This document shows positions 11,216 through 21,848 of a stretch of 49,619 nt of DNA, piece by piece (position 1 is the first letter of the stretch; every line of letters starts with the position of its first letter). The stretch lies in contig JARIAS010000060.1 in NCBI GenBank assembly GCA_029257745.1, positions 1-49,619 on the forward strand. Reading direction: 5' to 3'. The stretch is from Candidatus Cryptobacteroides sp. Its GTDB lineage: Bacteria > Bacteroidota > Bacteroidia > Bacteroidales > UBA932. The position numbers and the translations under genes were made by a program. The notes below the pieces were generated by a model. The model searched no databases and had not been told where the DNA came from. It saw nothing but the letters and a program-made list of their open reading frames with translations.

Positions 11216-14200
11216 ATGCACAGATTTATATTGACATATATACTTGTTCTTTCTTTTTTATTTATAACTCAAACAACTAAGGCTCAATTTGTTATTGAAG
11301 GTGATGAAGCTTTCAGCACAAACTGGAGTCAAATTGAATCCAATCACTACAAATTAATATACCCACAAGGTCTGGATAGTCTGGCATATAAGTATGGTAG
11401 GCGTTTAGAACAATTTTGGCCTATGGTAGGAGAAAGTTCCGGGTACAAGCCTAATCAATTCTACAAGAGTAAAATGCCCATAATATTGCATAGCAATCAC
11501 GGCATCGCAAATGGAATGGTTGTATGGAGTCCAAGACGAATGAGTTTGTATACACTTCCTCAAATATATTACCCATCATCAATTCCTTGGAGTAAAAATC
11601 TTGCTGTACATGAATCCAGACACGTAAGTCAGATGCAATTTGGTAAGGCAGAATTACTTAAATACCCCAATTATCTTATAGGTGAAATGTTTAGTGCTGC
11701 GACTTCTATTCTATATCCTAATATACACCTTCTCGAAGGAGATGCAGTAGTAACTGAAACGGCACTAACTAGATATGGCAGAGGACGTGATGCAGACTTT
11801 CTCAACTATTATATGCTCGCATTTGATAAAGGAGATTTTCGCACATGGGACAGATGGAGATATGGTTCATATAAATATTATACGCCCAATCACTACGCCC
11901 TTGGATATTTAACCATTGCTGGAGCAAGATACCTATATGATGATCCTTATTTTATGAAACGGTACTTCTCTGAAAGCAGTAAAAAACCTTGGCGACTTTT
12001 CAATATGAAAAGGACAATGGAAGAAGCTTCGGGTAAAAATTTTAAGAAAAGTTTTAGGGAGATTTGCAATAATTTCTTAAGCTTATGGAAGGAAAATGCA
12101 AAAAAAAGAGGGCCTTTTGATAGCCTGTACAGACTTAGTCCCCCATCAAAGATGGCTACTGAATACAAACAAAATTGCCTAGTTAATAATAATGTATATA
12201 GTGTAAAAACCTCTTTTGATGATAGCCCATACTTAATAAGAATAGATAGTAGTGGAAAAGAAAAAAAATTAAAGAGTTTTTCATCATACACAAGCAATCT
12301 AGTATATGCTAATGGGAAATTATGGTGGAGTGAATCTATACCAGACATAAGATGGGGCCTAAAAATGACTAGTAGAATACGCTCATATGATATAAAGACT
12401 AATAAAATTAAAGATTTTACCACTAAAGGAAGATTCTTCAATCCATATTTTTCTAATGACAATAAAGAAATTGTAAGCATAGAAATTACGGATAAATCCA
12501 AGGCTATAATATCAATATTAGATACTGAGACAGCTAAGGTTAAAAATAGTATATCTGTAAGCGATAGCCTACAATTAGTTCAAGCTGTTTTTTTAAATAA
12601 AGACATCGCATTTGTAGCTCTATCAGATAGAGGGGCAGGACTATATTTATATAAAAATCACACAATCAGCACATTAATAGGGGCTCAGCCTTGTAGAATG
12701 AATAATCTGCAAGCTATCGACTCTTTACTTTATTTTAGTTCAGACCGAAATGGTGTTACTGAGCTATATTGTTTTAATCCTGCGAAGAGCGAGATTAAAC
12801 AGATAAGTAATCTAAGGTATGGAGGCAGTTATTTTTGCATAGACAAGAATAATAATAGACTTATTTTCAGTTCATTCACTGATAATGGAAGAGCTATTTT
12901 TGCTATGGACGCAAATAACATAGAAGGTAAAATTACTGATTATAAAAATATCTATGAGCATAAGTGGGCTGCCAAGTTAAGCAATCAAGAAAAGAATATA
13001 GCAAAGGAAAATCATATAGAATGGCCAGATAGTATTGATTATAAAAGGATTAAACTATCCAAAGCTAAGGCATATAAGGGTATTAAGACTTGGCCAAAGA
13101 TACACTCTTGGCTACCATATTATATTAAGATTGACAATCCTAGTAGCCTCAACTTTAATGAGATATATGCCTCTGCAGGACTTGGAACAGTTCTTTTTCT
13201 GCAAAATGACTTAGGCAATGTCTATGGTAATATTGCATATAAATATGCTAAGGATCAATTTAGCAATCATTACAGAAGTTCTATTCACGCCAATCTGACT
13301 TATACCGGATTATACCCAATTTTTAATTTAAATATAGATATAGGAGACAGACATGCCTTTCAATACAAAAGATATACTGATATAAATCCATTTTTTAGAA
13401 GTACAAATACACGTAGGGAAAAACTAAAGTACCCCAGCTTTAAAAGCGAACTACTATCCTATATTCCTCTAAATTTCAGCTCAAGCTCATGGAATAGAGG
13501 TATTATTCCCTATATCTTGTATACTTTTACAAATGATCTAATGTTTAAGCCAGAGATTAAGACTCAACTCAGCAACACATTAGTTGGCACTTCTTTTAAG
13601 TTATTCCCAGGCTTAGACAATGGTTCTAATTCTTTTATTCAGCACCTATCATTAGGAATTAGACTATATAGTATTCAACAAAAAGCTGCTTCTAATGAAT
13701 ACCCAAGGTATGGCATAAGTACTCAACTATCTTACCAACAAAGACTTATGCTAAATAATCTATATTCTTCTTCTGCCAATATTAATATAACTACCTACCT
13801 ACCTGCAATTCTAAAAAGTCATAGTATGAGACTTGTAACTTCTTATCAACAGCAGTTCAATAAATCTCATATTTACTCAGACAACTATCTTACCCAACTA
13901 CCTAGAGGTATAAACTCATCTAAATCAATTATTACGCTTAATAATTATAGTGATAAAAACCTTTTTATTTCACTAGATTATGCTATACCAATTTATGTTG
14001 GAGATATTGATATTATAGCCCCTATTGCTTATATAAAATACTTCTCAATAATTCCTCATTTTGATATTTCTAATTTATACATAGTAAAAATATCTAAGTT
14101 TGAGAATATTGCAAGCATAGGCTCAGAATTTAATATAAATACCAGCAACCTTATAGTCAGCCCAATAGAAAGTACCATAGGACTTAGTTATAGCTACAAT

Positions 14201-14287
14201 ATGGGTAGTTTATATAATAGTTTAAAACACGTTGATAAAGAACTATCTAGACATAGTTTCTCGCTTGTATTTAGAGTAAGGCTCTAA
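11216..14287 (+). CDS. Predicted outer-membrane/surface protein: N-terminal HExxH metallopeptidase-like domain, WD40/TolB-like propeller, C-terminal beta-barrel
   Basis: ORF track starts at 11129 but the signal peptide MHRFILTYILVLSFLFITQTTKAQF begins at ATG 11216; HESRH at 11609-11623 with downstream LLEGDAVVTE; propeller-like repeats; aromatic beta-rich C-terminus ending FRVRL. Confidence 0.7.
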   Translation: MHRFILTYILVLSFLFITQTTKAQFVIEGDEAFSTNWSQIESNHYKLIYPQGLDSLAYKYGRRLEQFWPMVGESSGYKPNQFYKSKMPIILHSNHGIANGMVVWSPRRMSLYTLPQIYYPSSIPWSKNLAVHESRHVSQMQFGKAELLKYPNYLIGEMFSAATSILYPNIHLLEGDAVVTETALTRYGRGRDADFLNYYMLAFDKGDFRTWDRWRYGSYKYYTPNHYALGYLTIAGARYLYDDPYFMKRYFSESSKKPWRLFNMKRTMEEASGKNFKKSFREICNNFLSLWKENAKKRGPFDSLYRLSPPSKMATEYKQNCLVNNNVYSVKTSFDDSPYLIRIDSSGKEKKLKSFSSYTSNLVYANGKLWWSESIPDIRWGLKMTSRIRSYDIKTNKIKDFTTKGRFFNPYFSNDNKEIVSIEITDKSKAIISILDTETAKVKNSISVSDSLQLVQAVFLNKDIAFVALSDRGAGLYLYKNHTISTLIGAQPCRMNNLQAIDSLLYFSSDRNGVTELYCFNPAKSEIKQISNLRYGGSYFCIDKNNNRLIFSSFTDNGRAIFAMDANNIEGKITDYKNIYEHKWAAKLSNQEKNIAKENHIEWPDSIDYKRIKLSKAKAYKGIKTWPKIHSWLPYYIKIDNPSSLNFNEIYASAGLGTVLFLQNDLGNVYGNIAYKYAKDQFSNHYRSSIHANLTYTGLYPIFNLNIDIGDRHAFQYKRYTDINPFFRSTNTRREKLKYPSFKSELLSYIPLNFSSSSWNRGIIPYILYTFTNDLMFKPEIKTQLSNTLVGTSFKLFPGLDNGSNSFIQHLSLGIRLYSIQQKAASNEYPRYGISTQLSYQQRLMLNNLYSSSANINITTYLPAILKSHSMRLVTSYQQQFNKSHIYSDNYLTQLPRGINSSKSIITLNNYSDKNLFISLDYAIPIYVGDIDIIAPIAYIKYFSIIPHFDISNLYIVKISKFENIASIGSEFNINTSNLIVSPIESTIGLSYSYNMGSLYNSLKHVDKELSRHSFSLVFRVRL

Positions 14288-14580
14288 TCTCTTTCCCTGC
14301 TTTTTATATACTTATCTATTTTAAGCCAAATAAAGAAAACAAATATTGCCCATATTATAGAAAGCAATAGATATGATATGTAGCTATATTTACCATCGCT
14401 TAAGTCTATATCCATATACTTCTCAAAATCAGGAATATCTGCATAAAAATACGCTCCTGCACCGAAGTCTAAGCTTTCAATAAGACCTAAGCGATTGATT
14501 ATTATATACACTACCATAACAATACTAATTACAATTAAAAGTATTGTTGCTACTTTAAATAATAAGAATCTAAGTCGCAT
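14284..14580 (-). CDS. Small membrane protein (two predicted TM segments), hypothetical
   Basis: 98 aa; start overlaps the stop of the upstream YeiH-like gene, suggesting translational coupling. Confidence 0.6.
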   Translation of the reverse strand: MRLRFLLFKVATILLIVISIVMVVYIIINRLGLIESLDFGAGAYFYADIPDFEKYMDIDLSDGKYSYISYLLLSIIWAIFVFFIWLKIDKYIKSRERD

Positions 14581-15932
14581 TAACTTAAATTAGGTATTGG
14601 GAAAAAGCGTCCTGACAATAATAGCCATACGGCTAACCAAGTTAGTAAAATATTAAATATCTGACCTATCACATATAGCCATAAAACCTTACCACCCTGC
14701 ATCTTAGCTATAATCTCTTTAAAATTTGTATCAAGTCCTATACAAAGAAAGGCAAGTACAAAAGCCCAGTTCTTATAGTCTGATAATATTTTATTGGTAG
14801 CACTAACTGTATCACTTCCGAAAAATGGCTGAAATATAAATGATGCAACTAATGATGCTACAAAAAATCCTAGTATAAATTTAGGGAACCTGTGCCAAAT
14901 TTCGGATATACCTACATTGGAATTATTACTATTATCTACATACTTAGAGAAAAATACTGCTACTCCAAATGCAATAAAACCTATTACTATGTTTTGTATA
15001 GATTTGACCAATACAGCCGCCTTTTGAGCGGTTTCACCTAAGGCAGTTCCAGCTACTACCACTGCTCCAGTAGAGTCTACTGTTCCACCAATTAAAGAGC
15101 CACCCATAATATCAGACATCTCTAAAGCCCTGATTATCATTGGTTCAAAGACCATCATTAATATGGTAAAAATAATAGATATGGAAACGGCTATGGATAA
15201 ATCTTCTTTCTTTGCCTTTGAAGCTGCAGCAGTGGCTATTGCTGCACTAGTACCACAGACAGAGGTAGCTGATGCCAATGTTATCACCAAGGACTTGTTT
15301 TTTATTCTAAAAACTCTTGTACCTAGATACCACATAAAAATAATCACGATAGGGGTAACGACCCATGCTATTCCTATGCCATATAGACCAAATTTTGCGA
15401 TATTTGAGAATAAAACAGAAAAACCCATTATGACAAGACCTGTCTTTATATAAAACTCTGACTTTATTGCAGATTTTAAGAATTTTGGAACACCTATTAC
15501 ATTAGATATAAATAGACCTAATAATAATGCCCAAAAAGCCCACTCTAAATAACGATTAAGTGTATATTCTGCACTAATTAGTCTCACAAACAGAGCCAAA
15601 ACAAAAAGTAAACTAAAGGCTTTTAGAAACTCCCTGAATTTTAAGCCCTGTATCTTAGCTACTAATGAAAATAAGAAGGCAAAGACAGCAAATGTTAGCA
15701 ATGTCCTTTTTACAAATATCCAAGAAAAAATCTGACTAGATAAGGCTTTAGAATTATCATTTGAGAGATTTTCCCATAATGTCCACGACGTAAATTTAAG
15801 GGCGTGAAAATCAAAACTTTGTATAAAAACGGAGAGCAGAGATAAAAATATTATTACTGTTGCTATGAAGATACTTGCATAATCTTCATTCTTACACCAA
15901 CTTAAAATACGCTCAATAGACTTTTCTTTCAT
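14580..15932 (-). CDS. YeiH/UPF0324 family putative sulfate exporter
   Basis: LGLFISNVIGVPKFLKSAIKSEFYIKTGLVIMG, ATSVCGTSAAIATA, GGTVDSTGAVVVAG. Confidence 0.85.
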   Translation of the reverse strand: MKEKSIERILSWCKNEDYASIFIATVIIFLSLLSVFIQSFDFHALKFTSWTLWENLSNDNSKALSSQIFSWIFVKRTLLTFAVFAFLFSLVAKIQGLKFREFLKAFSLLFVLALFVRLISAEYTLNRYLEWAFWALLLGLFISNVIGVPKFLKSAIKSEFYIKTGLVIMGFSVLFSNIAKFGLYGIGIAWVVTPIVIIFMWYLGTRVFRIKNKSLVITLASATSVCGTSAAIATAAASKAKKEDLSIAVSISIIFTILMMVFEPMIIRALEMSDIMGGSLIGGTVDSTGAVVVAGTALGETAQKAAVLVKSIQNIVIGFIAFGVAVFFSKYVDNSNNSNVGISEIWHRFPKFILGFFVASLVASFIFQPFFGSDTVSATNKILSDYKNWAFVLAFLCIGLDTNFKEIIAKMQGGKVLWLYVIGQIFNILLTWLAVWLLLSGRFFPIPNLS

Positions 15933-15946
15933 TCTTTTTTTATTTT

Positions 15947-17068
15947 TTATTTATATTCTTCAAAATTAGATATTCCTAGTTCTGCCAACAATTCTCTATA
16001 AGACTTTTCTTCTCTAGGGCATATCAATAAAACATCTTCTGTATCTATAACCATATAATCTTCAAGTCCCTTAATAGCTATCAGTTTAGACTTATTCTTA
16101 CCTACAACGATGCTACGCTTAAGATCCTTTTGTATAAGCTTATCTGCAAGCTTAATATTATCATTATCATCTTTAATATGATAAGATTCAAATAAGCTAT
16201 CCCAATTATCTATATCTGACCAACCAAAATCAACAGGATAAATCCAAGCTCTATCTGTCTTTTCCATTACTCCATAATCAATAGAAAGACTTGTACAATC
16301 CGTATAAGCCCTTCTTATAAAGGCTTTTTCCTCTATTGTACCGACGTACTGTATCAGATTCTTGAATACTGACATAATCTGCGGAGTATACTTCTCTAAC
16401 TCCTCATATATCACAGATGCCTTCCAAATAAATATACCAGAATTCCAATAGAACTCACCACTCTTACAAAACAACTTAGCAATCTCAATATCAGGCTTTT
16501 CTGTAAAGGTTTTGACTTTTATAAGCTTATCCTGCATTAAAGGCGATTTTCCTCCTGCTATCTGTATATATCCAAAATTAGGATCAGGTCTATTAGGTTG
16601 AATCCCCAAGGTGATAAGAATATCAGACTGCTCTGCATATTGTAAAGATTGTGTCAATGTTTTAGAGAAAAGCTCTTCATCAGAGATTAGCAAATCAGAT
16701 GGACTTACCATCATAACTGCATTAGGATTTCTTTTTAATAAAACAGAACTAGCATAGGCTATACAAACAGCTGTATTCCTTGCATAAGGTTCCAAAAGAA
16801 TATTCTCCTCACTTATCTCAGGTATATTTTCCCTAATCAAATCTGCATGTTTTTCCAAGGCTACAACTAGAATATGCTCCTTATCAACAAGTTTCAAGCA
16901 TCTCTGATAAGTTGATTTAAGAAATGATAATTCTGCACTAGGGAATTGCAAGAACTGTTTAGGCTTGCTTTCTCTAGTTAAAGGCCAAAAATGATTAGAA
17001 TAACCTCCAGCCAATATCAGACAGTAATAGTTTTCTCTGTTTAACATATCTATTAATTTTAGTATCAA
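15947..17068 (-). CDS. manC: Mannose-1-phosphate guanylyltransferase
   Basis: LAGGYSNHFWPLTRESKPKQFLQ, EPYARNTAVCIAYAS, FTEKPDIEIAKLF, GWSDIDNWDSL. Confidence 0.88.
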   Translation of the reverse strand: MILKLIDMLNRENYYCLILAGGYSNHFWPLTRESKPKQFLQFPSAELSFLKSTYQRCLKLVDKEHILVVALEKHADLIRENIPEISEENILLEPYARNTAVCIAYASSVLLKRNPNAVMMVSPSDLLISDEELFSKTLTQSLQYAEQSDILITLGIQPNRPDPNFGYIQIAGGKSPLMQDKLIKVKTFTEKPDIEIAKLFCKSGEFYWNSGIFIWKASVIYEELEKYTPQIMSVFKNLIQYVGTIEEKAFIRRAYTDCTSLSIDYGVMEKTDRAWIYPVDFGWSDIDNWDSLFESYHIKDDNDNIKLADKLIQKDLKRSIVVGKNKSKLIAIKGLEDYMVIDTEDVLLICPREEKSYRELLAELGISNFEEYK

Positions 17069-17457
17069 GTTATTATAGGAATATAGGCATCTCTAATATA
17101 ATTTATAATCTCTTTTCCTTCATCAAAGACAACTGTGGCAACATCCAAATGCAAGTCTATATCTTCAAACTTTGAAAGCTCTTGCCTTGACACATAACGA
17201 GAAGCTGCCTTTGCTATACGCTTCTGCTTTGTTATACCTACATTATATTGTGGCTCTACATATATAGGTGCAACACGACTTTTAACCTCAATAAAATGTA
17301 TACCATCTTTAGACAAAGATATAATATCTATCTCCAAATGCCCCGTCCTCCAATTTCTCTCAAGAATACAATGTCCTATATTTTCTAAATACCTGCACAC
17401 CATGTCCTCCCCTAAATCTCCGACTTGTTTTCTTGTATTTTTCATATTATCAATCAA
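17065..17457 (-). CDS. YraN/UPF0102 family endonuclease-like protein
   Basis: GDLGEDMVCRYLENIGHCILERNWRTGHLEIDIIS..IHFIEVKSR. Confidence 0.92.
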   Translation of the reverse strand: MIDNMKNTRKQVGDLGEDMVCRYLENIGHCILERNWRTGHLEIDIISLSKDGIHFIEVKSRVAPIYVEPQYNVGITKQKRIAKAASRYVSRQELSKFEDIDLHLDVATVVFDEGKEIINYIRDAYIPIIT

Positions 17458-19987
17458 ATGTTACCACTGTTACCCCTGTTCCTCCAAATTGTAAATGCTC
17501 ATCTTTAACTGAAGATATTGCAGGTATTGTCTTCAAGAATTTCTGTATTTCCTCCCTCAATACTCCAGTACCCTTACCATGCACTATCCTTACCGATGAC
17601 ATATTGAGCATAATTGCATCATCTATAAATTTAATTACAGTATCCAAAGCTTCTGCCATACGATAACCTCTAATATCTATCTCAGGCTTAAAGTTCAACT
17701 TTCTTTCCGTTATATTTTTATCTTCATACTGCCTTGTCTGTTTTGGTGCATTATCTTTTGTTGCAGCCTTAAATTCATTAGAACTTATCCTTTCCACCTT
17801 ATCCAAAGCCAGCTTTGTACTAATACTACCAACTATCACAGTAACAGATTTATTAGACACTTTATAAACTTCACCCACCATGCCATTTGACTTTATCCTC
17901 ACCTTTTCCCCCTGCTTTAAAGCTGCTGTTCTAAATGCTTCTAAATGCTTCTGTTCCTGAGCTTTTGATATATCTTCTTGAGATGAACCTTTTGCCTTCT
18001 TTCCAAGTTTATTCTGCCTACGTTTCTCCAATATCTTAAGTTTGTTATCTACGTAAGCCTCTTTCTCCCTTAAATCCTGCTCCTTTTTATTACTTAAAGC
18101 ATCTAAAAAAGTCCTCAGGTTAGTTCTTGCCTCATTAGTCTTATTCTTCTCTGCCTGTGCCTCTTTGATTGTTTTAATAGTATGTTCTACTTCCCTATTA
18201 GCATTTTTCACAATCTCTAAAGCCTCTGCTCTTGCTTCCTCTATAATATCTTTCTTAATCTGTTTTATTCCCTCTAACTCCTTTTGATACCTATTAGTAA
18301 TGCTCTCTAAAGTCTTATCTGTCTGCTTTATCCTTTGTAGTTTTTCATCTATAACCCTCTTATTTCTAACTATCTTAGCGAGGTTCTTTTCCATACCTAC
18401 AAGTTCCTCTCCTGCACGTAGTTCTGCATCTTTAACAATCTGCTCAGGTAAGCCCATTTTTCTAGCGAGCTGAAAGGCAAAAGAATTACCAGGCAAACCA
18501 ATATCCAATTGGAATAAAGGTGCAATATTCTTAATATCAAACTGCATAGCTGCATTTACAACACCTGTATCCTTGTTTGAAGCATATAGTTTAAGATTTG
18601 TATAGTGAGTAGTTATAACCCCATACACTCCACGTTTATCAAATTCTGATAATATAGCCTCTGCAATAGCACCTCCAGCAGAAGGTTCTGTACCAGAGCC
18701 AAACTCATCTATCAATACTAGTGTTTTATTGTCTGCTTTTTCAAGCATACTTGCCATTGAGTACAAGAATGAGCTATATGTACTTAAATCATTATCAATA
18801 GATTGTCCATCTCCAATATCTACCATTATCCTATCAAAAATCATCATCTCTGATGTCTCTGAAGTAGGAATAAGCATACCCCATTGAAACATATACTGCA
18901 ATAAACCAACTGTTTTTAAACATACAGATTTACCTCCTGCATTTGGTCCAGATATTAGTACAATGTGCTTATCTTCATTTAATCTAACAGATAGTGGTAC
19001 TATTTTTTTTGACTCTTTTTTTAGGCTCTTCTCTAACAGTGGATGTCTAGCCTTACGCAAATTCATCTCATTATTATCTGAGATAAGTGGCAGGCCTGCA
19101 ATATATTCCAAAGAAACCAAGGCTTTTGCCATTAAAAAATCCAGCTCTCCCTGTATCTTAGCAATTATTATAAGTTGTGGAACAAAGGGGTGAAGAAATT
19201 CACTAAACTCTGCTAAAAGCCTTGTTATCTCCCTGTTTTCCTCAAAATGCAACTCATTTATCTCATTCTCCAAATCTATCAATTCAGCAGGTTGAATAAA
19301 ACTTGTCTTGCCTGAAGCAGATTCATCATAAACAAAGCCCTTAATCCTCCTTTTAAATGCAGAATTTACAGGTATCAACAATCTTCCATCACGTACGACA
19401 GCAGAAGCATCAGAATCTGTAAAACCCTCTGATTGAGCCTTCTTTAATATTGAATTAATTAATTTAGAGACAGAATTTTCTTTTTGTTTTATATCCTGCC
19501 TTATAGTGAATAGTTTGTCAGATGCAGTATCTTTAATATTACCAAACTTGTCTACTATATGATTAATCCTATCTTCTAACTCAGGATATAAGCGTATATG
19601 CCTACTTATTTTCTTCAAATTAGGATATACACTATCCTTTACATTATCAAAAAATATTTTGATTTTTTTACTTGTATCCAGGAAAGTCCTAAGCTTACCC
19701 ATAGACATCAGATCTATCCTAGCACCGTCCTTTGATAGTATTTTAAGATTATCAATAAAATCTATATAGCCGTTTGTAGGAAAAGCCTCTTCAAACATCA
19801 TAATAAGACGCATCTCTTCACTTACAAGCAATCTCTGCTGTATAAGCTTAGCATCATTAGTAAAGCTCTCTGTATCAACTCTTTTTGTTGCGTATTCTGT
19901 ATTGCAACGATCTGATATTGCTTTTCTTACCCTATCAAAACCAAGTTTATACTCCAGAACCCTATCTATTTTAAGATTTTCCTCCAT
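17450..19987 (-). CDS. mutS2: Endonuclease MutS2 with C-terminal Smr domain
   Basis: ISGPNAGGKSVCLKTVGLLQYM, DEFGSGTEPSAGGAIAEA, C-terminal IDIRGYRMAEALD..VRIVHGKGTGVLR. Confidence 0.96.
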   Translation of the reverse strand: MEENLKIDRVLEYKLGFDRVRKAISDRCNTEYATKRVDTESFTNDAKLIQQRLLVSEEMRLIMMFEEAFPTNGYIDFIDNLKILSKDGARIDLMSMGKLRTFLDTSKKIKIFFDNVKDSVYPNLKKISRHIRLYPELEDRINHIVDKFGNIKDTASDKLFTIRQDIKQKENSVSKLINSILKKAQSEGFTDSDASAVVRDGRLLIPVNSAFKRRIKGFVYDESASGKTSFIQPAELIDLENEINELHFEENREITRLLAEFSEFLHPFVPQLIIIAKIQGELDFLMAKALVSLEYIAGLPLISDNNEMNLRKARHPLLEKSLKKESKKIVPLSVRLNEDKHIVLISGPNAGGKSVCLKTVGLLQYMFQWGMLIPTSETSEMMIFDRIMVDIGDGQSIDNDLSTYSSFLYSMASMLEKADNKTLVLIDEFGSGTEPSAGGAIAEAILSEFDKRGVYGVITTHYTNLKLYASNKDTGVVNAAMQFDIKNIAPLFQLDIGLPGNSFAFQLARKMGLPEQIVKDAELRAGEELVGMEKNLAKIVRNKRVIDEKLQRIKQTDKTLESITNRYQKELEGIKQIKKDIIEEARAEALEIVKNANREVEHTIKTIKEAQAEKNKTNEARTNLRTFLDALSNKKEQDLREKEAYVDNKLKILEKRRQNKLGKKAKGSSQEDISKAQEQKHLEAFRTAALKQGEKVRIKSNGMVGEVYKVSNKSVTVIVGSISTKLALDKVERISSNEFKAATKDNAPKQTRQYEDKNITERKLNFKPEIDIRGYRMAEALDTVIKFIDDAIMLNMSSVRIVHGKGTGVLREEIQKFLKTIPAISSVKDEHLQFGGTGVTVVTFD

Positions 19988-19996
19988 ATTCCCTCT

Positions 19997-20812
19997 TTAT
20001 TCCTCTTTAGATTGGTTTTTCGAAAAAGCTGAAGCCAAAGTAAGTTTTAATTCATTCATATTTGAAAGTTCCTTAATCTTTGCAGCTGAGACAAAACTTA
20101 TCTTACCTGTTTCTTCTGACACAACAATAACATCAGCATCACTTTTTTCAGAAACACCTATTGCAGCCTTATGCCTCATACCATATCTAGCCGGTAAATT
20201 ATTTAAATCACTTATTGGAAGAGTACATCTCGCCGCAACAATTTTATTATTTACTATAACCATTGCCCCATCATGTAATGGTGAATTCTTAAAGAAGATA
20301 TTCATTATCAACCTTCTATTAAGTCTTGCATCCAAAGTATCTCCTGTCTCTATAATACTCTCTAACAAGTCCTTATGAGGTAAAACTATTAGTGCCCCAG
20401 TACGCTGTTCAGACATTGTATTACACGCTTCCGCTATCTCATTAATTGTATCTGCCGCAAGATTATTTTCCCTTTCTCCCATTATATGACGCAAATATCT
20501 TGCCCAACTATTGTTTAACACATCTGTGCTACCAAATTTCATTAACAAACGTCTAATCTCTGGCTGAAATATAACTATTAAAGCCAAAACTCCAAGATCC
20601 ATAAATGTACTTAACAGATTACTCATCAACCTCATATGAAGTACATCCACTAATATTTTAAAAAAATATATGAAAATTATACCATTAAAAAGATACCACG
20701 CAGAAGATTTTCTAATCCACCTGAACACTATAAAAATTATAATGGCAACAAATAATATATCTAATATATCTAGAATAGATAACTCTAGAAAACCAAATAT
20801 TGTTATCAACAT
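19997..20812 (-). CDS. cdaA: Diadenylate cyclase CdaA (c-di-AMP synthase)
   Basis: Three N-terminal TM segments, DAC motifs LHDGAMVIV and GMRHKAAIGVSE. Confidence 0.95.
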   Translation of the reverse strand: MLITIFGFLELSILDILDILFVAIIIFIVFRWIRKSSAWYLFNGIIFIYFFKILVDVLHMRLMSNLLSTFMDLGVLALIVIFQPEIRRLLMKFGSTDVLNNSWARYLRHIMGERENNLAADTINEIAEACNTMSEQRTGALIVLPHKDLLESIIETGDTLDARLNRRLIMNIFFKNSPLHDGAMVIVNNKIVAARCTLPISDLNNLPARYGMRHKAAIGVSEKSDADVIVVSEETGKISFVSAAKIKELSNMNELKLTLASAFSKNQSKEE

Positions 20813-20841
20813 ACTCTATTTAAACAATATACAAATATACA

Positions 20842-21666
20842 TTATTTTTCATTAGTTAAGCTGAAAAGATCTGTTAGATAAATAAAGTCTTCCACAGATA
20901 ATTTTTCGGGTCTTAATGAGAAAATTTCCTTTGCACAAAATTCTGACAACATGCTCCCCTCCGCCCTATCCAATGGCCAAGAAGACCTAATAGCATAGTC
21001 ATTAATCATTGATTTTAAAGAGTTCCTTAGAGTTTTTCTTCTCTGATTAAAAGCCTGCTTTACTATCTGTTTAAACAATTTTTCATCAACTCCTAAGTCT
21101 TTTCTTGCATTTCTCTTTAGTCTGATAACAGCTGACTGAACTTTAGGAGGAGGGGAAAAGCTATTAGGAGAAACTGTAAATAAGTATTCTATATCATACC
21201 AAGCTTGTAACAATACAGATAAAATTCCATAAGCCTTTGTACCTGCAGGTTCTGCAATCCTTTCCGCAACTTCTTTTTGTAACATACATACAACTTGACC
21301 TACTGCATCTTTATGCTCCAAAATTTTAAAGAAAATCTGTGAAGAGATATTATAAGGGAAGTTTCCTATTACAGAAAAATTCGAGTGAAAAATATCCTCT
21401 AATTTCAATTTTAAGAAGTCTCCCTGAATAAGCCTGTTTTTTAAAGTATCATAATGCTTTAGTAAATAACTAACTGACTCTGAGTCAATCTCAATTAATT
21501 TTAAGTCCAAACTATCCCTCTGTAAAAGATATTGTGTAAGAACTCCCATACCCGGACCTATCTCCAATACCTGCCCCTCAACCTGCAATGCCTCAACTAT
21601 ATCTTGTGCTATCTTTTGATCTATCAAAAAATGCTGACCTAAAGCCTTTTTCGCCCTAACTTCCAT
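20842..21666 (-). CDS. rsmA: 16S rRNA (adenine1518-N6/adenine1519-N6)-dimethyltransferase
   Basis: KKALGQHFLIDQ, VLEIGPGMGVLTQYLL, IGNFPYNISSQIFFKIL. Confidence 0.97.
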   Translation of the reverse strand: MEVRAKKALGQHFLIDQKIAQDIVEALQVEGQVLEIGPGMGVLTQYLLQRDSLDLKLIEIDSESVSYLLKHYDTLKNRLIQGDFLKLKLEDIFHSNFSVIGNFPYNISSQIFFKILEHKDAVGQVVCMLQKEVAERIAEPAGTKAYGILSVLLQAWYDIEYLFTVSPNSFSPPPKVQSAVIRLKRNARKDLGVDEKLFKQIVKQAFNQRRKTLRNSLKSMINDYAIRSSWPLDRAEGSMLSEFCAKEIFSLRPEKLSVEDFIYLTDLFSLTNEK

Positions 21667-21734
21667 AATAATTCTATACTTTTAAAAGTCTTTTTTGCAT
21701 TTACCTATCGCTAGTTAAAAAGACTGTATCTTTA

Positions 21735-21765
21735 CAAAGATAAGTAATAGCTAATAAGTATCAAA
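21735..21765 (-). promoter_or_regulatory. Bacteroidetes-type -33/-7 promoter upstream of rsmA
   Basis: On the minus strand: TTTG - 19 nt - TATCTTTG, matching the Bacteroidetes TTTG/TAnnTTTG consensus. Confidence 0.65.
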
Positions 21766-21848
21766 TTCTTAGTGATTTTAATTGTAATGTTGTATTTTTG
21801 TACAATTGGCTTTTACATTTGCCAAACATTAAATATAAAAAGTAATCT

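Noticed and set aside
11947-12501. 184-aa antisense ORF inside the peptidase/propeller gene
   Set aside because: Shadow ORF of the sense gene with hydrophobic low-complexity translation.
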